From NCBI GenBank assembly GCA_051294375.1, contig CM119266.1, positions 8,270,606 to 8,334,605 of the forward strand: DNA of 64,000 bases, in the 5' to 3' direction. The stretch's first letter is position 1, and every line of letters starts with the position of its first letter. Below, one piece after another: positions 1 through 10,476 of this stretch. The notes beneath the pieces are model-generated. The model was not told the DNA's origin, searched no databases, and was given only the letters and a program-made list of their open reading frames with translations. Origin of the DNA: Paraspadella gotoi (taxonomy: Eukaryota; Chaetognatha). The position numbers and the translations under genes are program-made.

Positions 1-15
1 AAGAGAGACGAGAGA

Positions 16-46
<31 letters not shown>

Positions 47-185
47 CGAGCGAGTTATACCCACCATTTTGTTTAGATAAAGAATAGCTTCCCCACAAGG
101 TTCAGTTACCTTGACAACGCAGACCTCGACTAGCAATCGACCGAACCAACTTTTTCCTTTCCTTTCAGACCGAAACGAACCACGC

Positions 186-224
<39 letters not shown>

Positions 225-352
225 CTCTCTCTTTCCTCCCTCCCCCCTCTCCGTCCCTCCCTTCTCTCTGCCTCTCTCCTGCTCTCTCGTCTATCTCTCT
301 CTCTCGTCTCCTGTCCTCTCCTCTCCATCTCTCTCTCTCTGCTCTCTCTCTC

Positions 353-391
<39 letters not shown>

Positions 392-498
392 TCCCTCCCT
401 GCCTTCCTCCTCCGCCTCCCTCCGCTCTCTCCGTCTCCACTCTCTCTCTCCCTCTCCCTCTCTCTCTCCCTCCCTCTTCCCTCCCTCCTCCAGGTTCC
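186..498 (+). repeat. (CT)n-rich low-complexity tract
   Basis: Interrupted CT/CCT repeats ending in CTCCTCCAG, a strong 3' splice-site-like sequence at 494. The bases just downstream are briefly open in one frame (SFGEGLESHTVDYGGF) but meet a TGA at about 601, so I do not call an exon there. Confidence 0.85.
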
Positions 499-599
499 TT
501 CGGCGAAGGATTGGAGAGCCACACTGTCGACTACGGCGGATTCTGTCTCCTCGACGCGATAGACGGTACATTCATTGTCGCGCCAGATAGCTTCGGCAT

Positions 600-675
600 A
601 TGAGGAGGGACGACGATTTCGGAGAGAAGAGGAGGAGGAAGCGCATGTTCGTCTGGGCGGTGGAGGACGATGAAG
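600..675 (+). CDS. Exon 1 of the unrecognised 0.6-5.5 kb gene
   Basis: The exon opens with ATG and reads MRRDDDFGEKRRRKRMFVW then AVEDDE. It ends at AAG|GTGTGT in phase 1, which matches the phase of the next exon (G + AA gives Glu). A (CT)n tract lies upstream at about 186-495. The reading frame is closed by TAG at 588-590. Confidence 0.5.
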
Positions 676-1363
676 GTGTGTGGGGTGGGTGCGAGGGAGG
701 GGCGGGTGAGTGGTTGTTTGAGCATGTGTGGGCGGGGGGGCATCGTTGCGTTTGGCAATCTCGCGCGGGGGACGCATAGGGACGGCGCTCCTATATCTGA
801 GATATCACGTTAGTGTGGCATTGCAAAAAATTGTCACCCCGCTTGTAAACACGATAGTTTCAGTTGTGACCCGTTGGCTCATTTAGTAAAGTCATCGGCC
901 CCTGACCATTAGGTACCGGGAACCGCCGTCAACCGCCCTGAGAGTTTCGAAAATCCCTCCAGGATCTGTCCCATTGGTGTCGAGGGGATTCACTTTGCTC
1001 CTTATCTGCATTCATTTTAATAACCCGACTTGAATTAATGTGTAATTTGTATGGCATTGCAACGTTAGTCAATCAATTTTCAAAATATGCAACTCATTTT
1101 ATTTTTCTAGAACCACCGCCTCCGGAAAACGGGGAACAACCGGAGGGAGAACCGGGCGAAGAACAACCGCCAGAACAACCGCCGGAACAACTGCCAGAAC
1201 AACCGCAAGAACCAAATGAAGAACAAAATGAAGTACAAAGAGAAGAACAAAGAGAAGAACAACCGGAGGAAGAGGGGGCGAACGTCTCGAGGATGAAGTC
1301 TGCGTCTGAGGAGAATTTCAATGGAGCTTATCTGACGGCGATGGAGAATAAGGAGAGGTTGGA

Positions 1364-1398
<35 letters not shown>

Positions 1399-1713
1399 TT
1401 ATTGTTTTGATTGAATTGATTGATTGATTGTTTTGATTGGATTGATCGATTGATTGATTGGATTGATTGAGTTATTTACAGTATTTAAGCCACTATTTAT
1501 TTATTTTTTTTTACTAATTTTTTTAAATATATTTAATAATTCAATAATTCTAGGGATCAGTTGTTTAGATTATTAAAATCATTACCAATGCCAATTATTG
1601 CTTGACTTTGGTTAATCAACTGAAATTATTTTAAAATTATCCCACTTATTGATATATTCAAATTTGACTGATTAATTCATTAATTGATTGAGACTAATTG
1701 ATCTATCCATCTG

Positions 1714-1796
<83 letters not shown>

Positions 1797-2293
1797 GTAG
1801 TCGGGCATTGCCTAGGTTCACCCCGCCTAGAATCATGACATTGTTCCCCCAACTTCACAACTGAAAGTGTCATGATTCTAGGCGGGGTGAACCTAGGCAA
1901 TGCCCGACTACATATCTATCTATCTATCTTTCTATTTAATCTATTCCAAGGGCCGAAAAAAACTACCAAGACGCTCTCGCCCTGCGGTCGACGGCCGGAA
2001 ACCTCGCGTCCAACCGACGAAAAGAAGCGGGCGACGAAGACGCGGAGGGCGAAGGAGCGGGCGAAGGGCCGGAAGCGGGCAAAGGACTCGGTCCGTCGCC
2101 CGACGCCCAAGAGATGTACGATCGAGCGATGAGGGAGAAGGAGAGGGCGGAGGAGAGCGAGAGGAAAGCGGAGGAATTGAAGGAGGAAGCGGACGGACTG
2201 TTGGAGAGAGCGAGGGAAGGGGGAGAGGGAGGAGCAGACGATGTGGGGCGAATGAACGTGACTGCGAATATCGAGACTCGGAAAGAGGGAGGT

Positions 2294-2346
<53 letters not shown>

Positions 2347-3885
2347 TAAGGTTATGCTGAAAGTACATAGAAGCCAAAGTAAAAAAAATTCTGAATGATT
2401 ACTTTATCATTGTAATCGAAAATCAAAGTATAATTTAATGAAAATTATTAAATAGTTAAGTTAAAACTAAATAATTACAATTTACTCACGGACAGAACCT
2501 CCGCTGTCCGACGTCTCCGACAGCCAACCTCCAGACAACGACCGGCTGCTGAAGGCGGCCGAAATGTCAAACCTACAGGCCGCGCGCATGTTCCAACAGG
2601 CGCTGTCCATGCAGGAAACGGCCGACAAGCTGTATACTAAGGCCGGCGCGGACGCCGTGGGCGGGGACGACGATGACAACGACGATGACGACGACGACGA
2701 CGTCGATGATTTGTCGGAGAGCGAAGCCTCGTTCGAAGGCAGAAGGAAAACGTATTGGGTACCTGAAAAACCGTTTGGCGGGCAAGTTGGCGGGAAAGTT
2801 GGCGGAAAAGTTAACGGGAAAATTGGCGGTAAAGATGGCGGACAAGTTCGTCCGAAACAGGAGAGAACTGTCGGCCAAAAAGTCCGTCGATCCGTGGGCA
2901 GGTCTGGGCCGTCCGGGGGCAATTTGGTTCCGTCGTACGGACGGACGGACGAAGATGAGGACGACGACGATAATTTGTCGGAGGGCGAAGCCTCGTTCGA
3001 AGGCAGACGGAAAAAGTATTGGGTACCTGAAAAACCGTTTGGCGGGCAAGTTGGCAGGCAAGATGGCGGGAGAGTTGGCGGCAAAGATGGCGGACAAGTT
3101 CGACCGAAACAGGAGAGAACAGTCGGCCAAGAAGTCCGTCGAGAGCCTGGAGATGATAGGGGATATCACAGAAATGACACGAGTTATGACAGGGAGGAGA
3201 GAAGGAAAGGAAAGTATGATCGCTATGACAACTATAGTCAAAACGCGTCTCATGAGGGGATCGTCTATCATTTTGAAGAGAATAGAATCGTGAATTATGA
3301 TAATAAATCCTTTAATGACACGACTTGTGAGAACGTCGAGCGCACGCACTTTAGAGATGGTAATGAAGTTTACCATGACATGGGTTATGACAATGCGGCT
3401 CCAGTTGACAGAAGTTTTGTTAGATTCTATGATAACGGGATTTCTCTTGAGACAAGTTATCATCGAACTGACAACCAAGCTCGAAATTACGGAACTTACG
3501 ACAACCAATCTCCTTATGACGGAACCTATGACAATGAAACTCAAGATTACAGATTTTATGACATCCAATCAACTGATAACAGAAGTTATGAAAACAAAGT
3601 TCAGGATCACAAAGCTTGCGACACCCAAGCTTTCCGAACTTTTTATGAATACGATAGAATCTATGACAACGAAGCTCAAGATTACATAACTTATAAAAGC
3701 AAAGCTCAGTATGGCAGAAGTTATGATAGAAGTTTTGTCAAAAAAGCGGAAGCCCGGGATTCGAACCCTGAGTTCAGAGATGTATTCGACTTGGGGAAAA
3801 GCAAAGAAATTTTGTTTGCCAACGACAAAGAGCAATGGAATTCGTGGTGAGAGAGAGAGTGAAAGAGAAAGAGAGAGAGAGAGAA

Positions 3886-3938
<53 letters not shown>

Positions 3939-5524
3939 AGAAGAAGAGAGAGAGAGAGAGATAAAAAGAAAAAGAAAGTGTGAATTGATAATAATAATGT
4001 GTGATGTTTTCTTTTTAATAAGGGGCGTTGAGGTTTCACAATTTTTAAAAATATATTTTGTGATTCGGTCATGTGTTACGTTCAAATTATCATTGTCAAT
4101 ATAAATTTGTAAGAATGTTGAGAGTTTAATTTTGTGACTTGCGCCAGAGATTCCATAACCGCCGCCGTGATCGCCTTTATGATTACCGTGTAATCAATAA
4201 TACTTTAATCAAGTTTTTTTAAAAAATTTTATCAGGCGAAATCATACGGAGTTGAATAACGTGAAATCTCTGAGTTCGAAGGACTTGACTGATTGGGTAA
4301 TTTAAATAATAAATGTTTAACCTTAAATGTTTTGTATATTATGAATGTTGTGACAAATACTTAAGATAATTTAAGATGTTCTTCGTCTTCGTCAAAAAAT
4401 TGAACAAAAAAAAAAATATATATTTTTTTATTTTAGGTTTTTTTGTTTTTTTAAGTTTTTGATCGATGTTTTTGTTTCTTTTTTTTTCTTTTGTTTTACT
4501 CATTGTTTTTCGATCTCTCTTCCGTCCGGATGTCAACCAATGTCTTTAGATTTTTCTTAATTTTTTTAAGATTTAAATCTATTTTGAATTTTTGATTTAT
4601 TTTCAGACTCGAGCGTCGAAAGAAAACTCCGAGGATTTTCGTGACACCGAGACTCCGCCGCCGAAGAGGAGGAAATCCTTCGTCGAAACGGACGGACAGA
4701 CGGACGAATACTATCTTCCTCGGACGGATGGACGGACGGGCGACTCGTTCTCTCGCGATCGAAAAGAAAGAAGTCCGGACAGATCGTTCTCTTTTGAATT
4801 TTCGACGTGTCGAAGCGGATTGTCCGTACAAAAAAATTCTCGCGCTCCGAGTTACGGACGAACGGACAGAGAGACATCCTCGCTTCATCGAATCAACGGA
4901 TCGACGGACTTTTTATCTTTTTCCGAATCTTCGTTTCACCGACGTCAAAGCGAGATGGAGACGAAATCTCTCTCCCATCTGTATCCGCCGAATGAAACGT
5001 CTGTTTCTCGTCGGTCACGCCGTCCAAGTTACAGACGGATGAACGGAACGCCCATCTCCGTTTCCTCGATTTGCGAGGAGAGATCATCTGTTTCCCAAAT
5101 CTCAATGAAACAAAATATCCGGGAGACAGATTTCGAAGATTTAGATCATCAAGGATACGGACGGACGGACAAAGATTTCCCCTCTGATGCCGCTTCGAAT
5201 CAAATTGACAGACGGATGGATCGATTGTCTGTTTCCGACGTATCTAGCATCTTAAACTGCGAACCTACAGACGGAACGTCTAAAGACAATGGTGGTGAGA
5301 CAGATTTTCCAAAGGACGGACAGATGGACGGATGGCCGGGGAAGGAGGGATGGATAGAGACGGATGGATGGATGGAGTTGGACGCCTCCAACGACTACAT
5401 CAATGGAAATATGGAGAAAGTGAAGAGGAGAAACCCCAGTGGTCAAGGCGAAGACTTTGATGGAATCGAGGACGAGAATGACGGGGGCGTGACACCTGAC
5501 CCGCGTGACAAGCGTACCGTGTGA
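600..5524 (+). CDS. Unrecognised multi-exon gene (helical repeats, duplicated block, YDN-rich region)
   Basis: I do not recognise this protein. Proposed coding exons are 600-675, 1111-1357, 1951-2291, 2496-3846, a possible 10-nt microexon 4023-4032, and 4607-5524; with the microexon they sum to 2943 nt (980 aa plus stop). Junctions up to 3846 have GT-AG borders and matching phase. In order the protein has a basic/acidic start (MRRDDDFGEKRRRKR), a Pro/Glu-rich stretch, three Ala/Leu-spaced amphipathic segments that look helical (ERAEKNYQDALALR, QEMYDRAMREKERAEESERK, NLQAARMFQQALSMQETADK), poly-Asp, a duplicated block with YWVPEKPFGGQVG, a region with repeated YDN/YDG/YEN, and a long Ser/Arg/Asp-rich tail carrying PSYGRTD, also found in the fourth exon. 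AATAAA lies at 5621. The start ATG is chosen because an in-frame stop lies just upstream (588-590). Function is unknown; the splice from 3846 onward is the weakest point. Confidence 0.6.
676..1110 (+). other. Intron 1 of the first gene
   Basis: No coding sequence is visible. It contains a G-rich stretch just after the donor and otherwise unique sequence. Confidence 0.4.
1111..1357 (+). CDS. Exon 2: Pro/Glu/Gln-rich
   Basis: The exon follows a TTTTTCTAG acceptor and ends GAGAG|GTTGG in phase 2. It encodes EPPPPENGEQPEGEPGEEQ and further PEQ repeats, then begins the first helical segment (NGAYLTAMENKER). Composition suggests a disordered acidic linker. Confidence 0.6.
1363..1472. repeat. (GATT)n microsatellite
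   Basis: Interrupted GATT tetranucleotide array directly after the donor of exon 2. Confidence 0.9.
1700..1795. repeat. (TCTA)n microsatellite
   Basis: Over twenty near-perfect TCTA units, continuing beyond the inserted hairpin at 1913-1931. Confidence 0.95.
1796..1912. mobile_element. 117-bp perfect hairpin element inside (TCTA)n
   Basis: Arms 1796-1840 and 1868-1912 are a perfect 45-bp inverted repeat (TGTAGTCGGGCATTGCC... / ...GGCAATGCCCGACTACA) around a 27-nt loop. It sits inside a (TCTA)n tract (about 1700-1795 and 1913-1931), so a target duplication cannot be told from the microsatellite. It resembles a short MITE or snap-back element; a hairpin RNA source is an alternative. Confidence 0.85.
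1951..2291 (+). CDS. Exon 3: helical segments
   Basis: The acceptor is TCTATTCCAAG. The first base completes Arg from the previous exon, giving ENKERAEKNYQDALALR across the junction. A second segment, MYDRAMREKERAEESERKAE, has heptad-like spacing and may be coiled coil. The donor is G|GTGAGA, which runs straight into a (GA)n microsatellite. Confidence 0.65.
2496..3846 (+). CDS. Exon 4: duplicated YWVPEKPFGG block and YDN repeats
   Basis: The acceptor is CACGGACAG and the frame is open to a TGA at 3848-3850, where a GTGAGAGAG donor also sits. Two copies of a block of about 260 bp (starting near 2665 and 2950) each carry poly-Asp, EASFEGRRK, YWVPEKPFGGQVG and VRPKQERTVGQ. From about 3170 the exon encodes a Tyr-rich array (YDN, YDG, YEN every 8-12 residues). 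A tRNA B-box-like element lies in reverse orientation at 3757-3767. If the intron is retained the protein simply ends ...WNSW. Confidence 0.75.
3847..3961. repeat. (GA)n microsatellite after a GTGAGA donor
   Basis: GA repeat with AAAG interruptions beginning at the proposed donor of exon 4. Confidence 0.9.
4023..4032 (+). CDS. Possible 10-nt microexon
   Basis: The sequence GGGCGTTGAG is flanked by TTTTCTTTTTAATAAG and GTTTCA. It takes phase 2 from the exon ending at 3846 (TG+G = Trp) and delivers phase 0 to the exon at 4607 (Gly-Val-Glu). Without it, the direct 3846-to-4607 splice makes TG|A, a stop. This is purely a fit of phases; a chance match is quite possible. Confidence 0.25.
4607..5524 (+). 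CDS. Last exon, Arg/Ser/Asp-rich, of the 0.6-5.5 kb gene
   Basis: After a TGATTTATTTTCAG acceptor, 305 codons are open in phase 0 to TGA at 5522. The sequence is hydrophilic with recurrent DGRTD/GRTD/DRRMD from (ACGG)n-like DNA, and PSYGRTD matches the same motif in the 2496-3846 exon, which argues for one gene. Basic clusters (PPPKRRKS, RRSRRPSYRR) could be nuclear-localisation-like, which is inference only. It could instead be a separate gene. Confidence 0.6.
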   Translation, partial: TRASKENSEDFRDTETPPPKRRKSFVETDGQTDEYYLPRTDGRTGDSFSRDRKERSPDRSFSFEFSTCRSGLSVQKNSRAPSYGRTDRETSSLHRINGSTDFLSFSESSFHRRQSEMETKSLSHLYPPNETSVSRRSRRPSYRRMNGTPISVSSICEERSSVSQISMKQNIRETDFEDLDHQGYGRTDKDFPSDAASNQIDRRMDRLSVSDVSSILNCEPTDGTSKDNGGETDFPKDGQMDGWPGKEGWIETDGWMELDASNDYINGNMEKVKRRNPSGQGEDFDGIEDENDGGVTPDPRDKRTV

Positions 5525-5620
5525 CACGTGACCCGTCTGGGCAAGGAATTTATAATTAAGTTTTCGTGGATGATAACTGATAAGTTTAATGAAATGATCA
5601 TAATTATAATGGAAGTTTGT

Positions 5621-5626
5621 AATAAA
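5621..5626 (+). terminator. Polyadenylation signal AATAAA
   Basis: A canonical AATAAA lies 97 bases after the stop at 5524, in the right place to end the plus-strand gene. Confidence 0.45.
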
Positions 5627-5893
5627 CGGGACTGGCTCGCGAAATTTTTTTTTTTTATTGAGTTTTAGGAAAAGACAACTTAAATTAATAGAATACATTG
5701 TAATGCTGATTGTATACATAGATTTACTTAGCGCCATCTCGTGAAAAATATTTCTATAGGTACTTAATTTTTTTAAATTAATTATTATCGTAAAATTTGG
5801 ATCGTGGGAAATTTATGAGATTCTTAATAGGTTATGGCTTCATGAAGGATGATTATGGAGTGAGGCTCGTTATTCATGCTTAATTATTTATTA

Positions 5894-5898
<5 letters not shown>

Positions 5899-5962
<64 letters not shown>

Positions 5963-5969
5963 GAGAGAT
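5899..5969. repeat. (GA)n microsatellite
   Basis: Near-pure GA dinucleotide run. The surrounding 5627-6057 holds no coding sequence that I can see. Confidence 0.9.
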
Positions 5970-6057
5970 AAGAAACTTTATAGCTATTAAATTACACAAA
6001 AATGCGGTTAAGACTTTCCACTTTTTTAAAAAATGACCTTCACCTTTTCTTTTTTTT

Positions 6058-6249
6058 CCACCGACTTTCCACTTTCAATAAGTTTGATTCCACTTTCCAA
6101 TAAACTTCTCTTTCTTTTTCCACCGACTTTCCACTTTCAATAAGTTTGATTCCACTTTCCAACAAACTTCTCTTTCTTTTTCCACCGACTTTCCACTTTC
6201 AATAAGTTTGATTCCACTTTCCAATAAACTTCTCTTTCTTTTTCCACAG
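6058..6249. repeat. 62-bp tandem repeat, three copies plus a partial
   Basis: Units start at 6058, 6120 and 6182 (CCACCGACTTTCCACTTTC...), with a partial start at 6244. The partial copy reads CCACAGACTTTCC and is the putative acceptor and exon start at 6250; the three full units carry CCG where that copy has CAG. Confidence 0.9.
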
Positions 6250-6302
6250 ACTTTCCAATTTCGACGCCGACGTCAATAAGAAAATTAAGGATTTCGAAAA
6301 AA
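6250..6302 (+). CDS. Candidate internal exon
   Basis: Flanked by TTTTTCCACAG and GTGAGTTC, both good consensus sites. The open frame (phase 2 in, phase 1 out) reads LSNFDADVNKKIKDFEK with C-ending Asp and Val codons as in the confirmed genes here. The parent gene is unknown. Its phases would fit the acidic exon at 21303, but that link is speculative. Confidence 0.4.
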
Positions 6303-7258
6303 GTGAGTTCACTATTGAAATTGCTCAACTTAAACAGTATTTAATATCGAAATATTTATTCGTTAGGTTAATTATTTTATGACAGTCTTAGATTTCTTCA
6401 TCTGCCGCGAAGCACGGTTGTCTTAGGCAGTGATTTCTATCGAGGAATTTAGCAAAAAAAAAATGAGAAGATAAAAATAACGAATTGCACGAAGGATTAA
6501 ACTGATCTAGATAAAAGAATGATGTGGTAGACAACTCAAACAGTTCTCTAATCAAATTTAAGATATTTAAAATATATTTATGCAAATTTAAATGTTTAAC
6601 GTTTTGAGTCTTGTGTTTTTTTACTTTTTTTTTGTTTTGTTTATAGTACGAAGAACGAAACAAAAAAAGAAAACAGCACTATTTAACTAAGACGAGTTCG
6701 ACCAGTTTTGTCTAAAGATCAGTTTTCGCTGACGAGAATTGGAAAAAAAGAGTTTGTTTAACTGAATTGAAAACGACGACGACGACGACGACGACCGACG
6801 ACGACGAACCGACGACGAAAACGGCTACCGGCGGCTTCGGAAAGATGGACCCCGAAAACCAAATTTATAGAAAACTGAATTGAATCTTTATTTTAAACAA
6901 AAAAATAAAGTAAGATTAATGAAGAATATTTCTGATTCTTTTATGGTAATTCTATTTTGCTACCACCTCTACATTTATTTATTTAATTTATTATATTTAT
7001 AATTTCAAACGCTGTAAATTTAAAAAATTAAAATTAAAAATAAAATTAAAATGTTATTTTTGAGTAGTGTCTGTTCTTTTGTTTTAAAAGGTTGCAATTG
7101 CTTTTCTCGAGCTCACAGGAGGTAACAGATGCTTGGGATGTTACTAAGTGAGCAACAATAACATCGAACTTCAAATGGTAAGTCCATATTTCTGTACTTG
7201 GCTTATGGTTAAAGGTGAAGGAAGAGAAATATCGTGAAAAAAACCTGATTTTTTTGGG

Positions 7259-7261
<3 letters not shown>

Positions 7262-7349
<88 letters not shown>

Positions 7350-7362
7350 AGAGAGAAGAGGA
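7262..7362. repeat. (GA)n microsatellite in the left arm
   Basis: GA dinucleotide run in the position of unique sequence in the right arm. Confidence 0.9.
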
Positions 7363-8498
7363 GACAAAGTTGCTATCGCGTAATTCCCGGTAGAGAAATA
7401 CGAAACGGAAAATTCCTAAAAACGCAAAACGTTTTTATTCTTTTTTCCGAGTTAAGGAATGAATACCAATGAAGCAAAAACGCGGGCATTATGCATCAAA
7501 TAACAGAAACATCTTGTCTTTTTAATGTTCATTATTCTATCAGAGTATAAATCTGTTAAATCCGTCCAAGGCAAGCCGAGAACGAATACGGATGTGAGTC
7601 AAAAAAATGAGATGTGGGTCAGTCGAGGATCAATCAAGGTCAAAGAAGGGTCGTTCGTTTGGTCAAATCGTGGGTCAATCGTGTGGGTGTGGGTCACGTC
7701 AGTAGGATCAATTGATTTCTCACTTCTCGTTTTCTCCAATTCTCAAAATTTACATTAACAAATTAATAATCTTTTTTATTTCCAACTTTTTAAGTTTTTA
7801 TATTCTTTATTCTTTTTTCAGAATTCCTTCCATATTTATATTCTGGAACGAATTTCTCCGCTTTTCATGGCAACTTCACTTAATTTTCCTATATTTGCCT
7901 TTTTTGATCGTGACGCTTTTTTCATCCCCGTTCACTCTGCCCTGAAGTGAGCTCGCTTGAACTCACTCACTAACACGTTCAACCTTACCAAGCTCACTTC
8001 AACCTTGAACATGTTTCTTCTTTTGCCGAATTCTTCTCGCTCAACCTGACCAAGTGATCTCGGTTTCGCCTAACCTTACCTCATTCCTCCGGATGATAAA
8101 CTTACTTCGACGTGAGAAGAAGCGAAGAGGAAGAGAGGCGCGAAGGTGAGTGAGAGTTCGACTACTGTGTGTGGGGTGAGGAGGCGAGGATGGAGAGAAT
8201 CAGTTAAGTGGGTCGAATGGAATTTTAAGGAAATTTATTTGTTAAATCCCACTTAGAGGGAAAAAAGTTTTAACTATATATTAAAAATCTGATAAAAAAA
8301 AAACAACCAAAAAACATTTATTTCATTTTCTTAAATTAATTCAAGGGAAAAAATATTGGTGAAACTTAATATTTTTCGGGAGGGATTTGAACTAATTTTC
8401 AAAAACAAAGCTACCCAGCAGCCATAAACCCGATAGCATACACAACCTATAACATCTTAAATCTGACATTGTTTCATGAAATAAAATAATTAACCTTT

Positions 8499-8601
8499 TC
8501 TTTCAGCGTTGTCTTTGTTGACGTCGTCGTCATCAAGCGTCGTCGTCGTCGTTGACTTATTCTCCGCAGATTTTTGATCTGAAAACAATGAATCATGAAA
8601 A
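8499..8601 (-). pseudogene. Exon-like segment duplicated in both arms (left copy)
   Basis: On the minus strand the segment lies between TTGTTTTCAG and GTTAATTA and reads QKSAENKSTTTTTLDDDDVN then KDNAERK. The right-arm copy (14531-14611, plus) has the same borders but indels that break this frame, so at least one copy is decayed. It could be a captured exon or just low-complexity DNA with chance splice sites. Confidence 0.35.
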
Positions 8602-9645
8602 CGAACAAAAAAGACTAAAGACAAAATATTATTGACAAGAAAAAGAGAGAGAGAGAATATGAATATCAGCCACGAATTGCAAGGGAAATAAATGATTTCT
8701 GACAAACGAGGAAAGAAAAAGGTGAGAAGAGAGAAGTGAGAGAGAAGAGAGAGAGAGAAGAGAGAGAGAGAGAAGAGAGAGAGAGAGCCAGCGACAGAAG
8801 AGAAGAAAGTGGAAGTCGGCTGAAAAGCAGAGAAATTGTGAATAAAAGATTTCAAATTGGAAGAAAAGAAAGAGAAAAAAAGAAGAGAATAAAAAAGAGT
8901 AATTAAACAAAGAAAACGAAACAATATGTGATAAAGAATATGTGATAAGAATATGTTGAATTAGAAATTGGAAGAAAATAAGAAAAATGAATATTTTAAG
9001 AAAAAGATTTCGTTATCAGCGGTTAAAAAAGATGTTGCGTAATAGGAAAAAAACTGAATAACGTTTTTGAGAAAAAAGATCAAAATTCATTAAAATGAAT
9101 TTGAAATAAAAGAAAGAAATTAAAAATAAATCGCGGAGTAAAGTTGAAGAAAAAATGGCGGCGGAGAAAAGAGAAAATTGAGGAGAAGAAAAGAAAATAG
9201 CTGAAAGGAAAGAGCAAATGGGAAAAAGGAAAAAAGCAAATATGAGAAAAAATTGAAGGAGAGGAAACAGGAGATAAGAAAGTTTAAAAAACTACATGAA
9301 GGATACAAAGAAATGAGGAATAAAGAAAAGAACAAAAAAAAGCAAATGGCGGAAAGAAACTTTGAAAAAAGAAAAGAAAAATAAGCAAATTTAAGAAAAA
9401 GAAAAAACCAATAGACAAGTTCGTATATCCTATCACACTTAACTCAAATGAAATATCGTGTGAGACATTTTCATGAAGCGACGATTTCTCACCTCACTTC
9501 CTCCTCTTCTTCCCCTCCTGCCTCTTCTTCCTCTTCCTCCTGAGGCCTTTTCATGTCAAGGCTTTAAGATTCAAGGTTTCGTGAAAAACTTGTTTTTCTT
9601 ATTTGAAAAGACCGGGATCTTGCCTTGAGGTTCGAAGGCTTTTTA

Positions 9646-9955
9646 GTTGCGCCGCGAGTAACTCGCGCAGCAACACTATAAGTCACTTTTCGGTCGGTCG
9701 GTCGGTCGTCGATCGGTATAGTCTGTCTGTCTGTCATCCACTTACGTTAAAAATGCATATAATTCGCCTATATTATGGTTGTTCAAGAGAGAAAAACCTC
9801 AAATCTAAGAGGCTGCTATCGCCCTTCAGGAATTCCCTAAAAATTATAAAGAAATAAAGGACGGAATTTTAATGCAGTGCCTGGTCATAAGTTTTTAGTC
9901 ATGTTATATCATGTCATAATCACATGATCAAAATGAAAAAAATGCGTGAAAATAA
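9646..9955 (+). mobile_element. GTTGCGCCG-family MITE copy (left arm)
   Basis: Begins with GTTGCGCCGCGAGTAACTCGCG, a near-palindrome, followed by CACTTTTCGGTCGG, CAGACAGAC-type repeats and ATGCATATAATTCGCC. It matches 31965-32267 in reverse. The far terminal repeat is not recognisable. Confidence 0.65.
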
Positions 9956-10425
9956 ATTGGAATTACCGTTCTTGTTTATTCATTCCTTAAAATTATGTAT
10001 TTATACTATTCGTTTTTTAAACTAAATTATATTTCTAAATTTCAAAAATTGATACTTTTTAAAAAAAATCGGTACGAAAGAGAATATTTTGCCGTTCACA
10101 GAGTCAGGTTTTTTATCTTTATTGAATTTTAACGGTTCGTTTGAATCCATTCCCGTGACATTTGGAAAAATAAACAATTCGATTCCGATATTAACTGTTT
10201 ATATATATAATTTTATTCAAATTTCTTTTTCTACAAAGCTTTTTTTTTTTCAATTAAGGCTGTTTGAGTCGGAATCCTACGTGGGCGTTTCTTATTTCCG
10301 TTCTGATCCGGGGATCTTCCTGGTCGCTGTGTCTCTGACCCTTAACATGATGCGGTATTGTTGTTCAATTGCCCTAATTCTCTCTCTCTCTCTCTCTCTT
10401 CTCATCTCCTTCTCTTCTCTCTCTC

Positions 10426-10476
<51 letters not shown>

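Noticed and set aside
495-590. Exon after the strong CTCCTCCAG acceptor reading SFGEGLESHTVDYGGF
   Set aside because: The frame stops at about 601 without a good donor; a different frame from ATG 600 fits the next exon.
2573-3568. 331-codon open frame on the minus strand
   Set aside because: It lies opposite the duplicated and repetitive 2496-3846 exon; the plus frame has splice borders, phase-matched neighbours and better composition.
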